Counted from the stretch's first letter, positions 50,543-60,300 are shown. The stretch: DNA of 64,000 nt from Paracoccus sp. (in: a-proteobacteria) (GCA_030538425.1 JAUNTZ010000006.1:1-64000), one strand, 5' to 3'. Notes: generated from the letters alone by a model not told the origin. A program made the numbers and translations.

Positions 50543-52396
50543 GTGTTTCACGTGAAACATTATGATGTGATCGTGGTTGGCGGAGGTCATGCCGGTCTGG
50601 AGGCCGCGATGGCGGCTGCGCGGATGGGCCGCAGCGTCGCCCTGGTGACGATGGCCGAACGCGATATCGGAACCTTGTCCTGCAACCCGGCGATTGGGGG
50701 GCTGGGCAAGGGGCATCTTGTCCGAGAGGTCGATGCCATGGACGGGGTGATCGGGCGTCTTGCCGATCAGGCTGGGATACAGTTTCGGCTGCTGAATCGC
50801 CGGAAAGGGCCCGCCGTGCAGGGGCCGCGAACGCAGATTGACCGGGGCGCCTATCGCGCGGCCGCGAAGGCGGCTCTGGATGCATCGCCTGTCGATCTGA
50901 TTCTTGGTGAGGTGTCTGAGATCATCATTTCTGGCGATACCGTGACGGGGATTCGCGTCGGCGATGACGCGGTTAATGCGAGCGCCGTCATTCTGACGAC
51001 CGGCACCTTCCTGAACGGTCTGATCCATATCGGTGAGGAAAGCCGCCCCGCCGGACGCTGGGGGAACGCGGCTTCCAATCGGCTTGCGGCGTTTATTCGT
51101 GATCTGGCGCTGCCGCTGGGGCGACTCAAGACCGGGACGCCTCCGCGTCTTGCGCGTGACAGCATCGACTGGGCGCGGCTGGATGTGCAGCCAGGGGATG
51201 ATGTCCCCGAAATGCTGTCATTCATGAGCGATGCGCCGGTCCTTCCGCAAATCGCCTGCGGAATCACGCATACAAACGCGCAGACTCATGAGATCATCCG
51301 CACCAATCTGTCGAGGTCAGCGATGTATGGCGGTCGGATCGAGGGCGTCGGCCCACGCTATTGCCCGTCAATCGAGGACAAGATCCACCGTTTTGCGGAT
51401 AAGGACTCCCACCAGATTTTTCTGGAGCCCGAGGGCGTTGACAGTGATCTGGTATATCCCAACGGCATTTCGACCTCCTTGCCAGCTGATGTTCAGGTTG
51501 AATATGTGCGATCCATCGGCGGTTTGGAACGGGCCGAGATTGTTCAGCCCGGCTATGCCGTCGAATATGATTATGTGGATCCGCGCGCGCTGTCCCGGGA
51601 TCTTTCGGTTCGCGGGCTGCGCGGGCTTTATCTGGCGGGCCAGATCAACGGGACGACCGGCTATGAAGAGGCGGCGGCGCAGGGTCTGGTCGCGGGGCTG
51701 AATGCGGCGCGCCCAGATCAGGAGGCGGTCGATTTTTCGCGCGCCAACTCTTATATCGGCGTTCTCATTGACGATCTGATCACGCGGGGCGTGTCAGAGC
51801 CTTACCGGATGTTCACCTCTCGCGCCGAATTTCGTCTGTCGCTTCGCGCTGACAATGCGGATCAGCGCCTTACCCCAATGGGCATCGATTCGGGCTGTGT
51901 TGGCGATACGCGCAAGGCGGCCTTCACCGAAAAGATGGATCAATATCAACGCCTTCGCGATGCCTTGGAGGGGATATCTGTGACCCCGCGTGATGCAGCG
52001 GAGGCCGGAATCGCGCTTAGTCAAGACGGCCGGCGCCGCTCTGGCTTTGAGCTTTTAGGCTTGGCGGGGGTTGAGATTGAAAACCTCAACGACATAGCCA
52101 ACCTTCCCAAAGCCCCCGCGAATATCGCACGGCAGCTCAAGATCGACGCAACATATGCGCAATACACCGAGCGCCAGATGCGCGAGGTTGACATGCTGCG
52201 TCGCGATGAGGCTGTCTCAATCCCGCGAGATCTTGATTATCACGCAATGTCTGGCCTTTCCAATGAACTAACGGCCAAGCTCTCCGCGGCGCAGCCCGAT
52301 AATATCGCGTCGGCGGCGCGGATTGAGGGCATGACCCCGGCGGCGCTCTCGCTGATTCTCTCCGCGATTCGCCAAAGCGACAGAAAGCGCGCCTGA
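50543..52396 (+). CDS. mnmG: tRNA modification enzyme MnmG (GidA)
   Basis: 617-residue FAD-dependent partner of MnmE. The dinucleotide fold is [14 protein letters not shown], followed by [25 protein letters not shown], the catalytic-cysteine regions and a [17 protein letters not shown] segment. It starts with GTG at 50543. The first codons overlap a perfect parS palindrome, so the protein begins MFHVKH, a known side effect of parS in related genomes. The stop overlaps the rsmG start (TGATG). Confidence 0.96.
   Translation: MFHVKHYDVIVVGGGHAGLEAAMAAARMGRSVALVTMAERDIGTLSCNPAIGGLGKGHLVREVDAMDGVIGRLADQAGIQFRLLNRRKGPAVQGPRTQIDRGAYRAAAKAALDASPVDLILGEVSEIIISGDTVTGIRVGDDAVNASAVILTTGTFLNGLIHIGEESRPAGRWGNAASNRLAAFIRDLALPLGRLKTGTPPRLARDSIDWARLDVQPGDDVPEMLSFMSDAPVLPQIACGITHTNAQTHEIIRTNLSRSAMYGGRIEGVGPRYCPSIEDKIHRFADKDSHQIFLEPEGVDSDLVYPNGISTSLPADVQVEYVRSIGGLERAEIVQPGYAVEYDYVDPRALSRDLSVRGLRGLYLAGQINGTTGYEEAAAQGLVAGLNAARPDQEAVDFSRANSYIGVLIDDLITRGVSEPYRMFTSRAEFRLSLRADNADQRLTPMGIDSGCVGDTRKAAFTEKMDQYQRLRDALEGISVTPRDAAEAGIALSQDGRRRSGFELLGLAGVEIENLNDIANLPKAPANIARQLKIDATYAQYTERQMREVDMLRRDEAVSIPRDLDYHAMSGLSNELTAKLSAAQPDNIASAARIEGMTPAALSLILSAIRQSDRKRA
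50544..50559. other. parS: parS partition site 1
   Basis: TGTTTCACGTGAAACA, a perfect 16-bp palindrome identical to the bacterial chromosomal parS consensus bound by ParB. It lies in codons 1-6 of mnmG, about 3.1 kb from the putative origin and 2.4 kb before parA. Confidence 0.95.
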
Positions 52397-52986
52397 TGGA
52401 TGTTTCACGTGAAACAGAGGCGCTCTTCACCCAATATGCCGCTCTGATCCGAAAGTGGAATCCCGCCATAAACCTGGTCGCGCCCGGAACGCTGCCCGAT
52501 CTCGAAACGCGCCATATCGCGGATTCAGCGCAGCTATTTCAACATGCAGGCGCAAAATCGGGCCTATGGTGTGATCTGGGTTCGGGCGGCGGCCTGCCAG
52601 GCGTGGTCGCAGCGATCCAGGGACGCGACCACCCGGTCACCTTTCGCTTGATAGAAAGCGACAGCCGAAAATCCGCCTTCCTCAATACCGCCCGGCGAGA
52701 ACTGGGCTTGACCCGGCTCAACATCGTCAACGCCCGCATCGAACAGGCGCCACCCGCCGCCGCAGATATCGTCAGCGCCCGCGCTTTGGCCCCCCTACCG
52801 CAATTGCTCACCTATATCTCGCGCCATATCAAACCGGGGGGCAGCGCGATCCTGCTGAAAGGCCGGAGCTGGCAACAAGAGGTGGACGCCGCGCGGCAGG
52901 CGTGGCAATTTAATCTGGAAACTTGGCCAAGCATGACCGAACCCGGCGCCGCGATCCTCAAACTGACCAATCTAGAACATGGCTGA
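52396..52986 (+). CDS. rsmG: 16S rRNA 7-methylguanosine methyltransferase RsmG (GidB)
   Basis: 196-residue SAM-dependent enzyme that methylates G527 of 16S rRNA. The SAM motif is WCDLGSGGGLPGVV, with ESDSRKSAFLNTARRELGL and VSARALAPLPQLL following. The N-terminal [11 protein letters not shown] is partly dictated by the parS site inside it. It overlaps mnmG by one base and parA by eight, so mnmG-rsmG-parA-parB is one transcription unit. Confidence 0.96.
   Translation: MDVSRETEALFTQYAALIRKWNPAINLVAPGTLPDLETRHIADSAQLFQHAGAKSGLWCDLGSGGGLPGVVAAIQGRDHPVTFRLIESDSRKSAFLNTARRELGLTRLNIVNARIEQAPPAAADIVSARALAPLPQLLTYISRHIKPGGSAILLKGRSWQQEVDAARQAWQFNLETWPSMTEPGAAILKLTNLEHG
52401..52416. other. parS: parS partition site 2
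   Basis: A second perfect TGTTTCACGTGAAACA palindrome, in codons 2-7 of rsmG, 1857 bp from the first and about 5 kb from the putative origin. Together the two give ParB a loading zone close to its own genes. Confidence 0.95.
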
Positions 52987-53758
52987 CACGAAAATCATTG
53001 CCGTTGCCAACCAGAAGGGCGGCGTTGGAAAAACCACCACTGCGGTAAATCTGGCGGCGGGGCTGGCCAAACGCGGCCGCCGCGTCCTGATCGTCGATCT
53101 CGATTCGCAAGGCAATGCGTCTACCGGGCTGGGCTTAGGACCGCGAGATCGTGAGCGGAACTCGTTCGATCTTCTGCTCGGCGACGCCGCCATCGCCGCC
53201 ACGATCCAAAAGACCGCCTTCGACAATCTCTCGGTCATTCCCTCGACCCAAGACCTCACTTCGGCGGATGCGGACCTCGCAAATCACAAGAATCGCACGC
53301 AACTTCTGTCCAAGGCGCTGCGCGACCTGCACGGCTTCGACTATGTGCTGCTCGACTGCCCGCCCGCGCTTGGCCTCATCACGCTGAACGCGCTGATCGC
53401 CGCCGACAGCGTCCTCGTCCCCCTTCAGGCCGAGTTCTACGCGCTTGAGGGCCTCTCCCAGCTCATCCTCAGCATCCGCCAGGTCCGCGACACCGCCAAC
53501 CCCCGCCTGCGGATCGAGGGCATCGTGCTTACCATGATGGACGCCCGCAACAAGCTGGCCCAACAGGTTGAGGCCGATGCCCGCGCAACGCTGGGCGACC
53601 TGGTCTATGCCGCCTCGATTCCCCGCAATGTGCGCATCTCAGAGGCGCCCAGCTACGGCATGCCCGTCCTCGCCTATGAGGAAAACTCAAAGGGCGCGCA
53701 GGCTTATCAGGACCTTGCCGACGAATTTCTGTCCCGCCAGTTGGAGACCACAGCATGA
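52979..53758 (+). CDS. parA: Chromosome partition ATPase ParA
   Basis: 259-residue Walker-type ATPase that moves ParB-parS complexes. The deviant Walker A is NQKGGVGKTTTAVNLAAG, followed by LIVDLDSQGNASTGLG, VLLDCPPALGLITLNAL and SIPRNVRISEAPSYGMPVLAY. The short N-terminus without a helix-turn-helix marks the chromosomal type, not the plasmid type. It overlaps both rsmG and parB, showing coupled translation. Confidence 0.96.
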   Translation: MADTKIIAVANQKGGVGKTTTAVNLAAGLAKRGRRVLIVDLDSQGNASTGLGLGPRDRERNSFDLLLGDAAIAATIQKTAFDNLSVIPSTQDLTSADADLANHKNRTQLLSKALRDLHGFDYVLLDCPPALGLITLNALIAADSVLVPLQAEFYALEGLSQLILSIRQVRDTANPRLRIEGIVLTMMDARNKLAQQVEADARATLGDLVYAASIPRNVRISEAPSYGMPVLAYEENSKGAQAYQDLADEFLSRQLETTA

Positions 53759-54633
53759 GCAAACCCAAGCCGCGCGGTCTGGGCCGCGGCCTGTCCGCCC
53801 TGATGGCCGATATTGAGACGCCCGACATCGCGACCGCTGGCGATAGCGCGCAAGGCGCCGCGACGCTCACCGTCCCGATCGAGCAGATCAGCCCGAACCC
53901 TGATCAGCCCCGGCGCAGCTTTCAGCCCGAGGCGCTGCGCGAACTGGCCGATTCTCTGCGGGTGCGCGGAGTGATCCAGCCGCTGATCGTGCGTGAGCAT
54001 CCCGATGGCGGCGGTCTTTACCAGATTGTCGCGGGTGAACGGCGTTGGCGCGCCGCGCAGATGGCGCAGTTGCATGAACTTCCGGTCATTATTCGCGAGT
54101 TCAGCGACTTGGAGATGCTTGAAGTCGCGATCATCGAAAACATCCAACGCGCCGATCTCAACGCCATCGAAGAGGCCGCCTCTTATCGGCAATTGATGGA
54201 CCGCTTCGGCCATACGCAAGAAAAAATGGCCGAGGCGCTTGGCAAAAGCCGCAGCCATATCGCCAACCTGCTGCGCCTGTTGAACCTTCCCGATCAGGTG
54301 CAGGAATGGGTCAAGGGCGACCAGCTTAGCGCCGGTCACGCGCGCGCGCTGATCACCGCCGATAACCCAACCGCGCTTGCCCGCAAGGTGATCGACAAGG
54401 GCCTCTCGGTGCGTGAGACCGAAAAGCTCGCCAAAGGCGCCGGGACGCGTCCCGCGCGGCAACGCCCGACCGATGAGGCCGATGCCGACACCCGCCTGCT
54501 TGCCGCCGATCTGTCGGCGCAACTGAAAATGCAGGTGCGGATCAAACATGCCGGGCATGATGGCGGCCATGTGATCATCACCTATCGCGATCTGGATCAG
54601 CTGGACCGGCTCTGTCAGGCGCTCGCCGGTTAG
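53755..54633 (+). CDS. parB: Chromosome partition protein ParB
   Basis: 292-residue CTP-dependent clamp that binds parS. The N-terminus starts KPKPRGLGRGLSALMAD (ParA contact). The ParB/Srx domain has ISPNPDQPRRSF, GVIQPLIVRE and the CTP-binding GERRWRAAQMA with ENIQRADLNAIEEA. The helix-turn-helix is MAEALGKSRSHIANLLRLL, and the C-terminal dimer domain ends DQLDRLCQALAG. It overlaps parA by four bases and ends four bases inside convergent hemW. Confidence 0.96.
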   Translation: MSKPKPRGLGRGLSALMADIETPDIATAGDSAQGAATLTVPIEQISPNPDQPRRSFQPEALRELADSLRVRGVIQPLIVREHPDGGGLYQIVAGERRWRAAQMAQLHELPVIIREFSDLEMLEVAIIENIQRADLNAIEEAASYRQLMDRFGHTQEKMAEALGKSRSHIANLLRLLNLPDQVQEWVKGDQLSAGHARALITADNPTALARKVIDKGLSVRETEKLAKGAGTRPARQRPTDEADADTRLLAADLSAQLKMQVRIKHAGHDGGHVIITYRDLDQLDRLCQALAG

Positions 54634-55784
54634 GGCGCAATCTCGCGCAAGATCCCGTTCAAAACCGGGCGACCCTGACGGGTTGCCCATAGCCGGGTCT
54701 CATCGCGCTCGATCATCCCCGCCTCTTCGACGATACCCAAACCACGCGCATCAAACCGACCGCCAAGCGCGGCATAACGCGTCAGATCGACCCCTTCGCG
54801 CAACCTGATCGACATCAGCAGATATTCAAGCGCATGATCCTGCGCCGACTGAACGACGCGCGACACCTCGCCCGTCCCGCGCGTCTTCACCCGCGCCAGC
54901 CAATCCCCCGGCGCGCGGGCCGCGACCGTTTCGACCCGGCCTTCGGGCAAACTCAGCCGCCCATGCGCGCCGGGGCCCACCGCCGCCCAATCGCCCTGTC
55001 GCCAATAGATGAGGTTATGGCGGCTCTCAGCCCCCACTCGCGCGTGGTTTGAGACCTCATAGGCAGGCAAGCCCAAAGCGTCCAGATAATCCTGCGTAAA
55101 CAGATACATGTCCGCCGCGATCTCATCATCCGGCAGGCCCTTCAGCCCACCCGCCGCCTGACGCGCGGCAAAGGCGGTGCCGTCCTCGATGGTCAGTTGA
55201 TAAAGCGAGAGGTGATCGACGGCCATCGTCGCAGCCTCAGTCAGTTCGGCCTTCCACGCCGCCATATCCTGATGCTGACGCGCATAAATCAGATCAAAGC
55301 TGACCCGCCCGAACGCGTCGCGCGCCAGATCATAGGCCCGCCGCGCATCCGCCACGCTGTGCAGCCGCCCCAAACGCCGCAGGTCATTGTCATTGAGCGC
55401 CTGCACACCAAGCGAAACCCGGTTCACCCCCGCATCGGCAAATCCCGCGAAGCGGCCCGCCTCAACGCTGCCCGGATTCGCCTCCAGCGTGATCTCGCAA
55501 TCATTTGCCAGCGGCCACACCGCCCGCGCCGCGTCGATCACGGCGGCAACCGTCTCTGGCTCCATCAGTGAGGGCGTGCCGCCGCCGAAGAAAATGCTGT
55601 TCAGCACCCGTCCCGGCACAAGCGCGCCGACCCGCGCGATCTCTGACCGGAGCGCATCGCGCCACGCCGCCTGATCGACAAATGCGGCGACATGGCTGTT
55701 AAAGTCGCAATAGGGGCATTTCGAGGCGCAGAACGGCCAATGGACATAGAGCCCGAACCCGCCATGTCGCCAATCCTCGCTCAC
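54630..55784 (-). CDS. hemW: HemW, haem chaperone/radical-SAM coproporphyrinogen oxidase-like
   Basis: 384-residue radical-SAM protein. The iron-sulfur motif CASKCPYCDFN follows GLYVHWPF at the N-terminus, and GGGTPSLM, ITLEANPGSV and RVSLGVQALND are family segments. HemW-type proteins lack oxidase activity and are thought to deliver haem. The downstream half carries the HemN_C region. The stop overlaps parB's stop tail to tail by four bases. It starts where ridA ends, so rph-rdgB-ridA-hemW form one leftward unit. Confidence 0.95.
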   Translation of the reverse strand: MSEDWRHGGFGLYVHWPFCASKCPYCDFNSHVAAFVDQAAWRDALRSEIARVGALVPGRVLNSIFFGGGTPSLMEPETVAAVIDAARAVWPLANDCEITLEANPGSVEAGRFAGFADAGVNRVSLGVQALNDNDLRRLGRLHSVADARRAYDLARDAFGRVSFDLIYARQHQDMAAWKAELTEAATMAVDHLSLYQLTIEDGTAFAARQAAGGLKGLPDDEIAADMYLFTQDYLDALGLPAYEVSNHARVGAESRHNLIYWRQGDWAAVGPGAHGRLSLPEGRVETVAARAPGDWLARVKTRGTGEVSRVVQSAQDHALEYLLMSIRLREGVDLTRYAALGGRFDARGLGIVEEAGMIERDETRLWATRQGRPVLNGILREIAP

Positions 55785-56155
55785 CCGCGCAGCGCCGTGA
55801 CTTCGATCTCGATCTTCATCTCGGGCTTGATCAGACCGGCCACAACCATGGTCGCGGCAGGGCGGATCTCGCCCAGATATTCGCCCAAGACTGGCAAGAT
55901 CTCATCCATCAGGCCCGCATCGGTGATCGTGTATTGCACCCGCACCGTGTCGGCCAGATCAAAGCCGCCCTCACGCAGCGCCGCCCGGATTGTATCAAAG
56001 CAGTTGCGCGCCTGATCGGCGGCGCTGTCGGGCATGGTCATGGTCGAATAGTCGTAACCCGTTGTTCCAGATACGAAACACCAGTCGCCCTTGACCACGG
56101 CACGGCTGTAACCCATTACCGCCTCGAACGGTGAACCCGAGGAAATCCTACGCAA
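55781..56155 (-). CDS. RidA family protein
   Basis: 124-residue protein of the RidA/YjgF family, which hydrolyses reactive enamine and imine intermediates. It begins MRRISSGSPFEAVMGYSRAV, with FVSGTTGYDYST, ADTVRVQYTIT and a RPAATMVVAGLIKPEMKIEIEV end that carries the conserved Arg and Glu. The longest frame starts inside rdgB, but family N-termini fit a TTG at 56155 with GGAG seven bases upstream. The exact subgroup is not the canonical RidA. Confidence 0.88.
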   Translation of the reverse strand: MRRISSGSPFEAVMGYSRAVVKGDWCFVSGTTGYDYSTMTMPDSAADQARNCFDTIRAALREGGFDLADTVRVQYTITDAGLMDEILPVLGEYLGEIRPAATMVVAGLIKPEMKIEIEVTALRG

Positions 56156-56753
56156 GCGCCTTCTCCAATTCTGCAAAAGCCAAAGCCCGGTGACTGATCC
56201 GGTTCTTCTCCTCAGGCGACATCACGCCCAAAGTCACCTCATGCCCATCCGGCTGGAAAATCGGGTCATAGCCATGCCCCTGCGCACCCTGCGGCGGCCA
56301 GACGACCTGTCCGGGCAACACGCCCTCGAACACTTCCTCATGCCCGTCGGGCCATGCCAGAACAAGCGTGCAGCGGAACTGCGCGCGGCGCGGCATGGGC
56401 GCATTCACTGCCTCAAGCTCGGCCCATGTCCGCTCCATCGCCATGCCGAAATCGCGGCCCGCGCCGGTCTCGGCCCAATCCGCCGTATAGACCCCCGGCG
56501 CACCGCCCAAAGCGTCAACGCAGATCCCGCTATCATCCGCAAGCGCGGGCAGCCCCGTCGCCTCAACTGCCGCGCGCGCCTTGATCCGCGCATTGCCCAG
56601 AAAGCTGTCCTCGGTCTCGTCGGGCTCGGCCAGACCCATCTCACCCGCGCCCACGACCTCGATCCCGTAAGGCGTGAACAGCGCGCGCATCTCGTCCAGC
56701 TTGCCCGCGTTATGGGTCGCGACCAGCAGCCGCTTTTCCACCAGCTTGCGCAT
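56148..56753 (-). CDS. rdgB: XTP/dITP pyrophosphatase
   Basis: 201-residue Ham1/RdgB enzyme that removes non-canonical purine nucleoside triphosphates (ITP, XTP) from the pool. It has VATHNAGKLDEMRAL, the catalytic ADDSGICVDALGGAPGVYTADWA region, and GYDPIFQPDG with LGVMSPEEKNRISHRALA near the end. The ATG at 56753 overlaps the rph stop and the next gene starts before its own stop, so it lies in a tight operon. Confidence 0.96.
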   Translation of the reverse strand: MRKLVEKRLLVATHNAGKLDEMRALFTPYGIEVVGAGEMGLAEPDETEDSFLGNARIKARAAVEATGLPALADDSGICVDALGGAPGVYTADWAETGAGRDFGMAMERTWAELEAVNAPMPRRAQFRCTLVLAWPDGHEEVFEGVLPGQVVWPPQGAQGHGYDPIFQPDGHEVTLGVMSPEEKNRISHRALAFAELEKALA

Positions 56754-57463
56754 TACAAAACCGCCCTTTGCGCCGCGACCAGTTCGGCCACGCCTGCACC
56801 CGCCAGATCCAGCAGACCGCCCATCTCATCGCGCGAAAAGGTCGCGCCCTCGGCGGACATCTGCACCTCGATCAGCCGACCCGCGCCGGTCATCACGAAA
56901 TTGCCATCGGTCCCGGCCTCGCTATCCTCGGCATAATCCAGATCGACGACCAACTGCCCCGCATAGATCCCGCAAGAGACGGCAGCGACATGATCGACCA
57001 AAGGATCGCTCTTGACCAGACCCGCTGCCATCAGCCGGTTCACCGCCAGACGAAGCGCGACCCAACCGCCGGTGATCGCCGCGCAGCGGGTGCCGCCATC
57101 GGCCTGAATCACGTCGCAATCAACGGTGATCTGCCGTTCACCCAGGGCCACCCGATCCACACCGGCCCGCAGCGACCGACCTATAAGCCGTTGAATCTCC
57201 ACGGTTCTACCACCCTGCTTGCCCTGCGCCGCCTCGCGCCGCATCCGCGTGTTGGTGGCGCGCGGCAGCATCCCGTATTCCGCCGTCACCCAGCCCTGAC
57301 CCGCGCCGCGCAGAAACGGAGGCACCTTTTCATCGACCGAGGCGCTGCACAGCACATGGGTATCGCCAACCCGGATCAGGCATGACCCTTCGGCATGTTT
57401 CATCACCCCGGTTTCAATTGAAATCGGGCGCATTTCGCTTAACTTACGGCCTGATGGGCGCAT
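56753..57463 (-). CDS. rph: Ribonuclease PH
   Basis: 236-residue phosphorolytic 3'-5' exoribonuclease that trims tRNA precursors. The family core is clear: [72 protein letters not shown] and [24 protein letters not shown] lies seven bases before the ATG at 57463; the longer frame runs into hrcA and is rejected. It is divergent from hrcA with 66 bp between them. Confidence 0.96.
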   Translation of the reverse strand: MRPSGRKLSEMRPISIETGVMKHAEGSCLIRVGDTHVLCSASVDEKVPPFLRGAGQGWVTAEYGMLPRATNTRMRREAAQGKQGGRTVEIQRLIGRSLRAGVDRVALGERQITVDCDVIQADGGTRCAAITGGWVALRLAVNRLMAAGLVKSDPLVDHVAAVSCGIYAGQLVVDLDYAEDSEAGTDGNFVMTGAGRLIEVQMSAEGATFSRDEMGGLLDLAGAGVAELVAAQRAVL

Positions 57464-57529
57464 CGCTTGATCCTTTCGGCTGTTTGCGCCAGTTACAGGC
57501 CAGTCCGTGCAGGACGCAACAGGAAAGCC

Positions 57530-58579
57530 ATGACCAACCCGCTGCTTGCCGAACTGAACGAGCGTTCCCGTGAGGTCTTCCGCCGCGTGGTCGAGGGCTA
57601 TCTGACCACGGGTGAGCCGGTCGGCTCGCGCAGCCTCACCCGTGAGTTCAGCGAAAAGATCAGCGCTGCGACGATCCGCAATGTGATGCAGGATCTGGAG
57701 CTGATGGGCCTTCTGGATGCGCCTCATGTCTCGGCGGGGCGGATGCCGACGCAGGCGGGGCTGCGGCTGTTTGTGGACGGGTTGATGGAGATCGACACCG
57801 TCGCCCCCACCGACCGCGACCAGATCGAACAGACGCTGGGCGGCGCTTCGGACATCGCCACCCTGCTTGATCGGGTGGGCGGTGCGCTTTCCTCGCTGAC
57901 GCAGGGCGCCTCGCTTGTCCTCAGCCCCAAACATGAGGCGCCGATCAGGCATATTGAGTTCGTCTCGCTTGCCCCCGACCGCGCGCTTGTCGTGCTGGTC
58001 TTTTCCGACGGCCATGTCGAGAACCGCATCTTTACCCCCGCGCCGGGTCAGACGCCCTCATCCATGCGTGAGGCGGGGAATTTCCTCAACGCTCTGGCGG
58101 CAGGCCGCACCATGACCGAGCTGCGCCGCCAGATCGGGCATGAGATCACAAGACGCAGGCAGGAGCTTGACAGCCTCGCCGCTGATCTGGTGCAGCAGGG
58201 GCTGGCGCAATGGGAAAGCGACCATGCCGATGCGCGGCTGATCGTGCGGGGCCGGGCGAACCTTCTGGGTGCCCAATCCGAGGATCTGGAACGCATCCGC
58301 GTGCTGTTCGATGACCTTGAACGCAAGCGCGACATTGCCGAGTTTCTGGAACTGGCCGAGAATGGCGACGGGGTGCGGATCTTTATCGGCTCTGAGAACA
58401 AGCTTTTTTCACTTTCGGGTTCCTCTCTGGTGGTTTCTCCCTATATGAATGCCGACCGAAAGATCGTTGGCGCGGTGGGGGTCATCGGTCCGACGCGGCT
58501 CAATTACGGGCGCATCGTGCCGATTGTTGATTACACAGCGCAGCTTGTCGGCCGGGTGCTGTCCGGGAAAAAGGGTTGA
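57530..58579 (+). CDS. hrcA: Heat-inducible transcription repressor HrcA
   Basis: 349-residue repressor of chaperone genes through CIRCE operators. The N-terminal winged helix is [22 protein letters not shown] with [16 protein letters not shown], followed by [18 protein letters not shown]. The C-terminal GAF-like part ends [26 protein letters not shown] precedes the ATG at 57530. grpE follows after three bases. No CIRCE element is seen in front of either gene, so this copy probably acts on groESL elsewhere. Confidence 0.95.
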   Translation: MTNPLLAELNERSREVFRRVVEGYLTTGEPVGSRSLTREFSEKISAATIRNVMQDLELMGLLDAPHVSAGRMPTQAGLRLFVDGLMEIDTVAPTDRDQIEQTLGGASDIATLLDRVGGALSSLTQGASLVLSPKHEAPIRHIEFVSLAPDRALVVLVFSDGHVENRIFTPAPGQTPSSMREAGNFLNALAAGRTMTELRRQIGHEITRRRQELDSLAADLVQQGLAQWESDHADARLIVRGRANLLGAQSEDLERIRVLFDDLERKRDIAEFLELAENGDGVRIFIGSENKLFSLSGSSLVVSPYMNADRKIVGAVGVIGPTRLNYGRIVPIVDYTAQLVGRVLSGKKG

Positions 58580-58582
58580 GAT

Positions 58583-59137
58583 ATGACGAATGAACGCGAT
58601 GAAAACACCGAAAGCCCCGAGGTTGATCTGACGGATCCCCTCGCTGATCCTCTGGCCGATCCCGGCGACGAGATCGAGCGTCTGACTACTGAGCGTGATG
58701 AGCTGCGCGACCGTTTCATGCGCGCGCTTGCCGATGCCGAGAACGCCCGCAAGCGCGGCGAAAAGGACCGCCGCGATGCCGAGAAATACGGCGGCTCGCG
58801 TCTGGCTCGCGATCTGCTGCCGGTCTATGACCACCTCAACCGCGCGATTCAGGCCGTCCCCGAGGAAAGCCGTGAGGGCAATGCCGCGCTGCTGGAAGGG
58901 GTTGAACTGACCCTGCGCGAACTCGCGAATATCTTTGCAAAACATGGGATTATCGTTCTTGCCCCCGAACTGGGGACCAGGTTCGACCCGCAGCTGCATG
59001 AGGCGATGTTCGAGGCCCCCGTCCCCGGCACCGTCGCCGGTGAGATCATTCAGGTCATGGATAACGGCTTTATGCTGCATGATCGGCTGTTGCGTCCGGC
59101 CAAGGTCGGCGTATCCTCGACCCCTGCCGCAAGCTGA
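58583..59137 (+). CDS. grpE: Nucleotide exchange factor GrpE
   Basis: 184-residue DnaK cofactor. The N-terminal 40 residues are acidic and disordered (ESPEVDLTDPLADPLADPGD). A long coiled coil (ELRDRFMRALADAENARKRG) and helical middle follow, then the beta-wing with FDPQLHEAMFEAPVPGTVAGEIIQVMDNGFMLHDRLLRPAKV. It is three bases downstream of hrcA, the usual stress operon. clpP-like follows on the same strand. Confidence 0.95.
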   Translation: MTNERDENTESPEVDLTDPLADPLADPGDEIERLTTERDELRDRFMRALADAENARKRGEKDRRDAEKYGGSRLARDLLPVYDHLNRAIQAVPEESREGNAALLEGVELTLRELANIFAKHGIIVLAPELGTRFDPQLHEAMFEAPVPGTVAGEIIQVMDNGFMLHDRLLRPAKVGVSSTPAAS

Positions 59138-59166
59138 TTTCAGACACAGACCCGAAAGGACCACCC

Positions 59167-59793
59167 ATGCCGCAGCATTTCCTGCTGGACGAAGACGAAG
59201 AAGACCGTGAGGACGCGCCGCAGCCCGAACAGGGTCTGGGCCTGCCCGACAGCGCCAATATCGGCAAACTTTACTTCAAATCGCGCAATGTGATCGTTGC
59301 CGGGCCGATCAATGACAAGCTGGCGCAGCGCACCGTCGCGCATCTGCTGGCCTTGGCCGAGGACGGGGATGAGCCGATCAATATGCTGATCTCGTCGCCC
59401 GGCGGCCATGTCGAATCCGGCGATATGATCCATGACATGATCAAGTTCATCAAGCCGCGCGTGCGCACCATCGGTTCGGGCTGGGTGGCCTCGGCGGGCG
59501 CGCTGATCTTTGTCGGGGCTGCGAAAGAGGACCGCTATTGCCTGCCCAACACGCGGTTTTTGCTGCATCAGCCCTCGGGCGGGATCGGCGGCACCTCGTC
59601 CGACATGATGATCCAGGCCGAACAGGTCCGCCTGATGCGCGAGCGGCTCAACCAGATCTTTGCCGACGCCACCGGCCAGAGCATCGACAAAATCGAGGCC
59701 GACACGCAGCGCGACTTCTGGCTCAACACGCAAGAGGCGCTGGATTACGGGCTGCTCGGCCAGGTCATCAACTCGGTCGATGATCTGAAATGA
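59167..59793 (+). CDS. ClpP-family protease subunit (divergent paralogue)
   Basis: 208-residue serine protease subunit. An acidic leader (LLDEDEEDREDAPQPE) precedes the ClpP fold. The catalytic serine is in GSGWVASAGALIF (usual form GQAASMGA), the histidine in RFLLHQPSGGIGG, and the aspartate in DTQRDFWLNTQEALDYGL. All three catalytic residues are kept, although the surroundings differ from the main ClpP. It probably forms a second ClpP; the partner ATPase is unknown. The start has GAAAGGA before it, and it overlaps the next gene by four bases. Confidence 0.85.
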   Translation: MPQHFLLDEDEEDREDAPQPEQGLGLPDSANIGKLYFKSRNVIVAGPINDKLAQRTVAHLLALAEDGDEPINMLISSPGGHVESGDMIHDMIKFIKPRVRTIGSGWVASAGALIFVGAAKEDRYCLPNTRFLLHQPSGGIGGTSSDMMIQAEQVRLMRERLNQIFADATGQSIDKIEADTQRDFWLNTQEALDYGLLGQVINSVDDLK

Positions 59794-60278
59794 GCCTGAC
59801 GATCCGCCCCGCCACCGCGGCGGATCATGCCGCGATCTGGGCGATCCTAGAGCCGGTCTATCGCGCGGGTGAAACCTACTCTATCCCGCGCGATATCAGT
59901 GCCGATGATGCGCTTGCCGACTGGTTCGCGGCCCCCTTCACCGGTTTTGTGGCCGAGGACGGGGGCGCGGTGCTTGGTGTCTCGCATATCGGTGCGAACC
60001 GTCCCGGCGGCGGCGATCACGTCGCCAATGCGGGCTTTGCGACCTCGCCCGCCGCGCGCGGGCGGGGCGTGGCCCGCGCCTTGTGCCGCCATGCTTTGGC
60101 ATGGGCCAAGACGCAGGGTTTCCGCGCCATGCAGTTCAATTTCGTCGTCTCAACCAATGCCGATGCGGTGCATCTGTGGCAATCCGAAGGCTTTGCCATC
60201 GCCGGTACCCTGCCCGGTGCATTCGCGCATCCCGCCCTTGGCGATGTGGATGCCTTCGTGATGTATCGCCGCCTGTAA
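59790..60278 (+). CDS. GNAT family N-acetyltransferase
   Basis: 162-residue acetyl-CoA-dependent transferase of the GNAT fold. It starts LTIRPATAADHAAIWAILEPVYRAG. The acetyl-CoA loop is in FATSPAARGRGVARALCRHALAWA, followed by FNFVVSTNADAVHLWQSEGF and a final DAFVMYRRL. The substrate is not predictable. It overlaps the clpP-like stop (ATGA), so it is cotranscribed. The gene is convergent with tamB. Confidence 0.9.
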   Translation: MSLTIRPATAADHAAIWAILEPVYRAGETYSIPRDISADDALADWFAAPFTGFVAEDGGAVLGVSHIGANRPGGGDHVANAGFATSPAARGRGVARALCRHALAWAKTQGFRAMQFNFVVSTNADAVHLWQSEGFAIAGTLPGAFAHPALGDVDAFVMYRRL

Positions 60279-60300
60279 CCGGCAAGGCCGCCCTGCCGGT
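60278..60300. terminator. Hairpin between the GNAT gene and tamB
   Basis: ACCGGCA / TGCCGGT stem with a nine-base loop between two convergent stop codons. There is no clear T run, so it may be a weak or Rho-assisted terminator. Confidence 0.45.

Noticed and set aside
57464..57529. CIRCE operator or RpoH promoter before hrcA
   Set aside because: No TTAGCACTC-type inverted repeat is present. A CTTG at 57465 lacks a matching -10 at the proper spacing.
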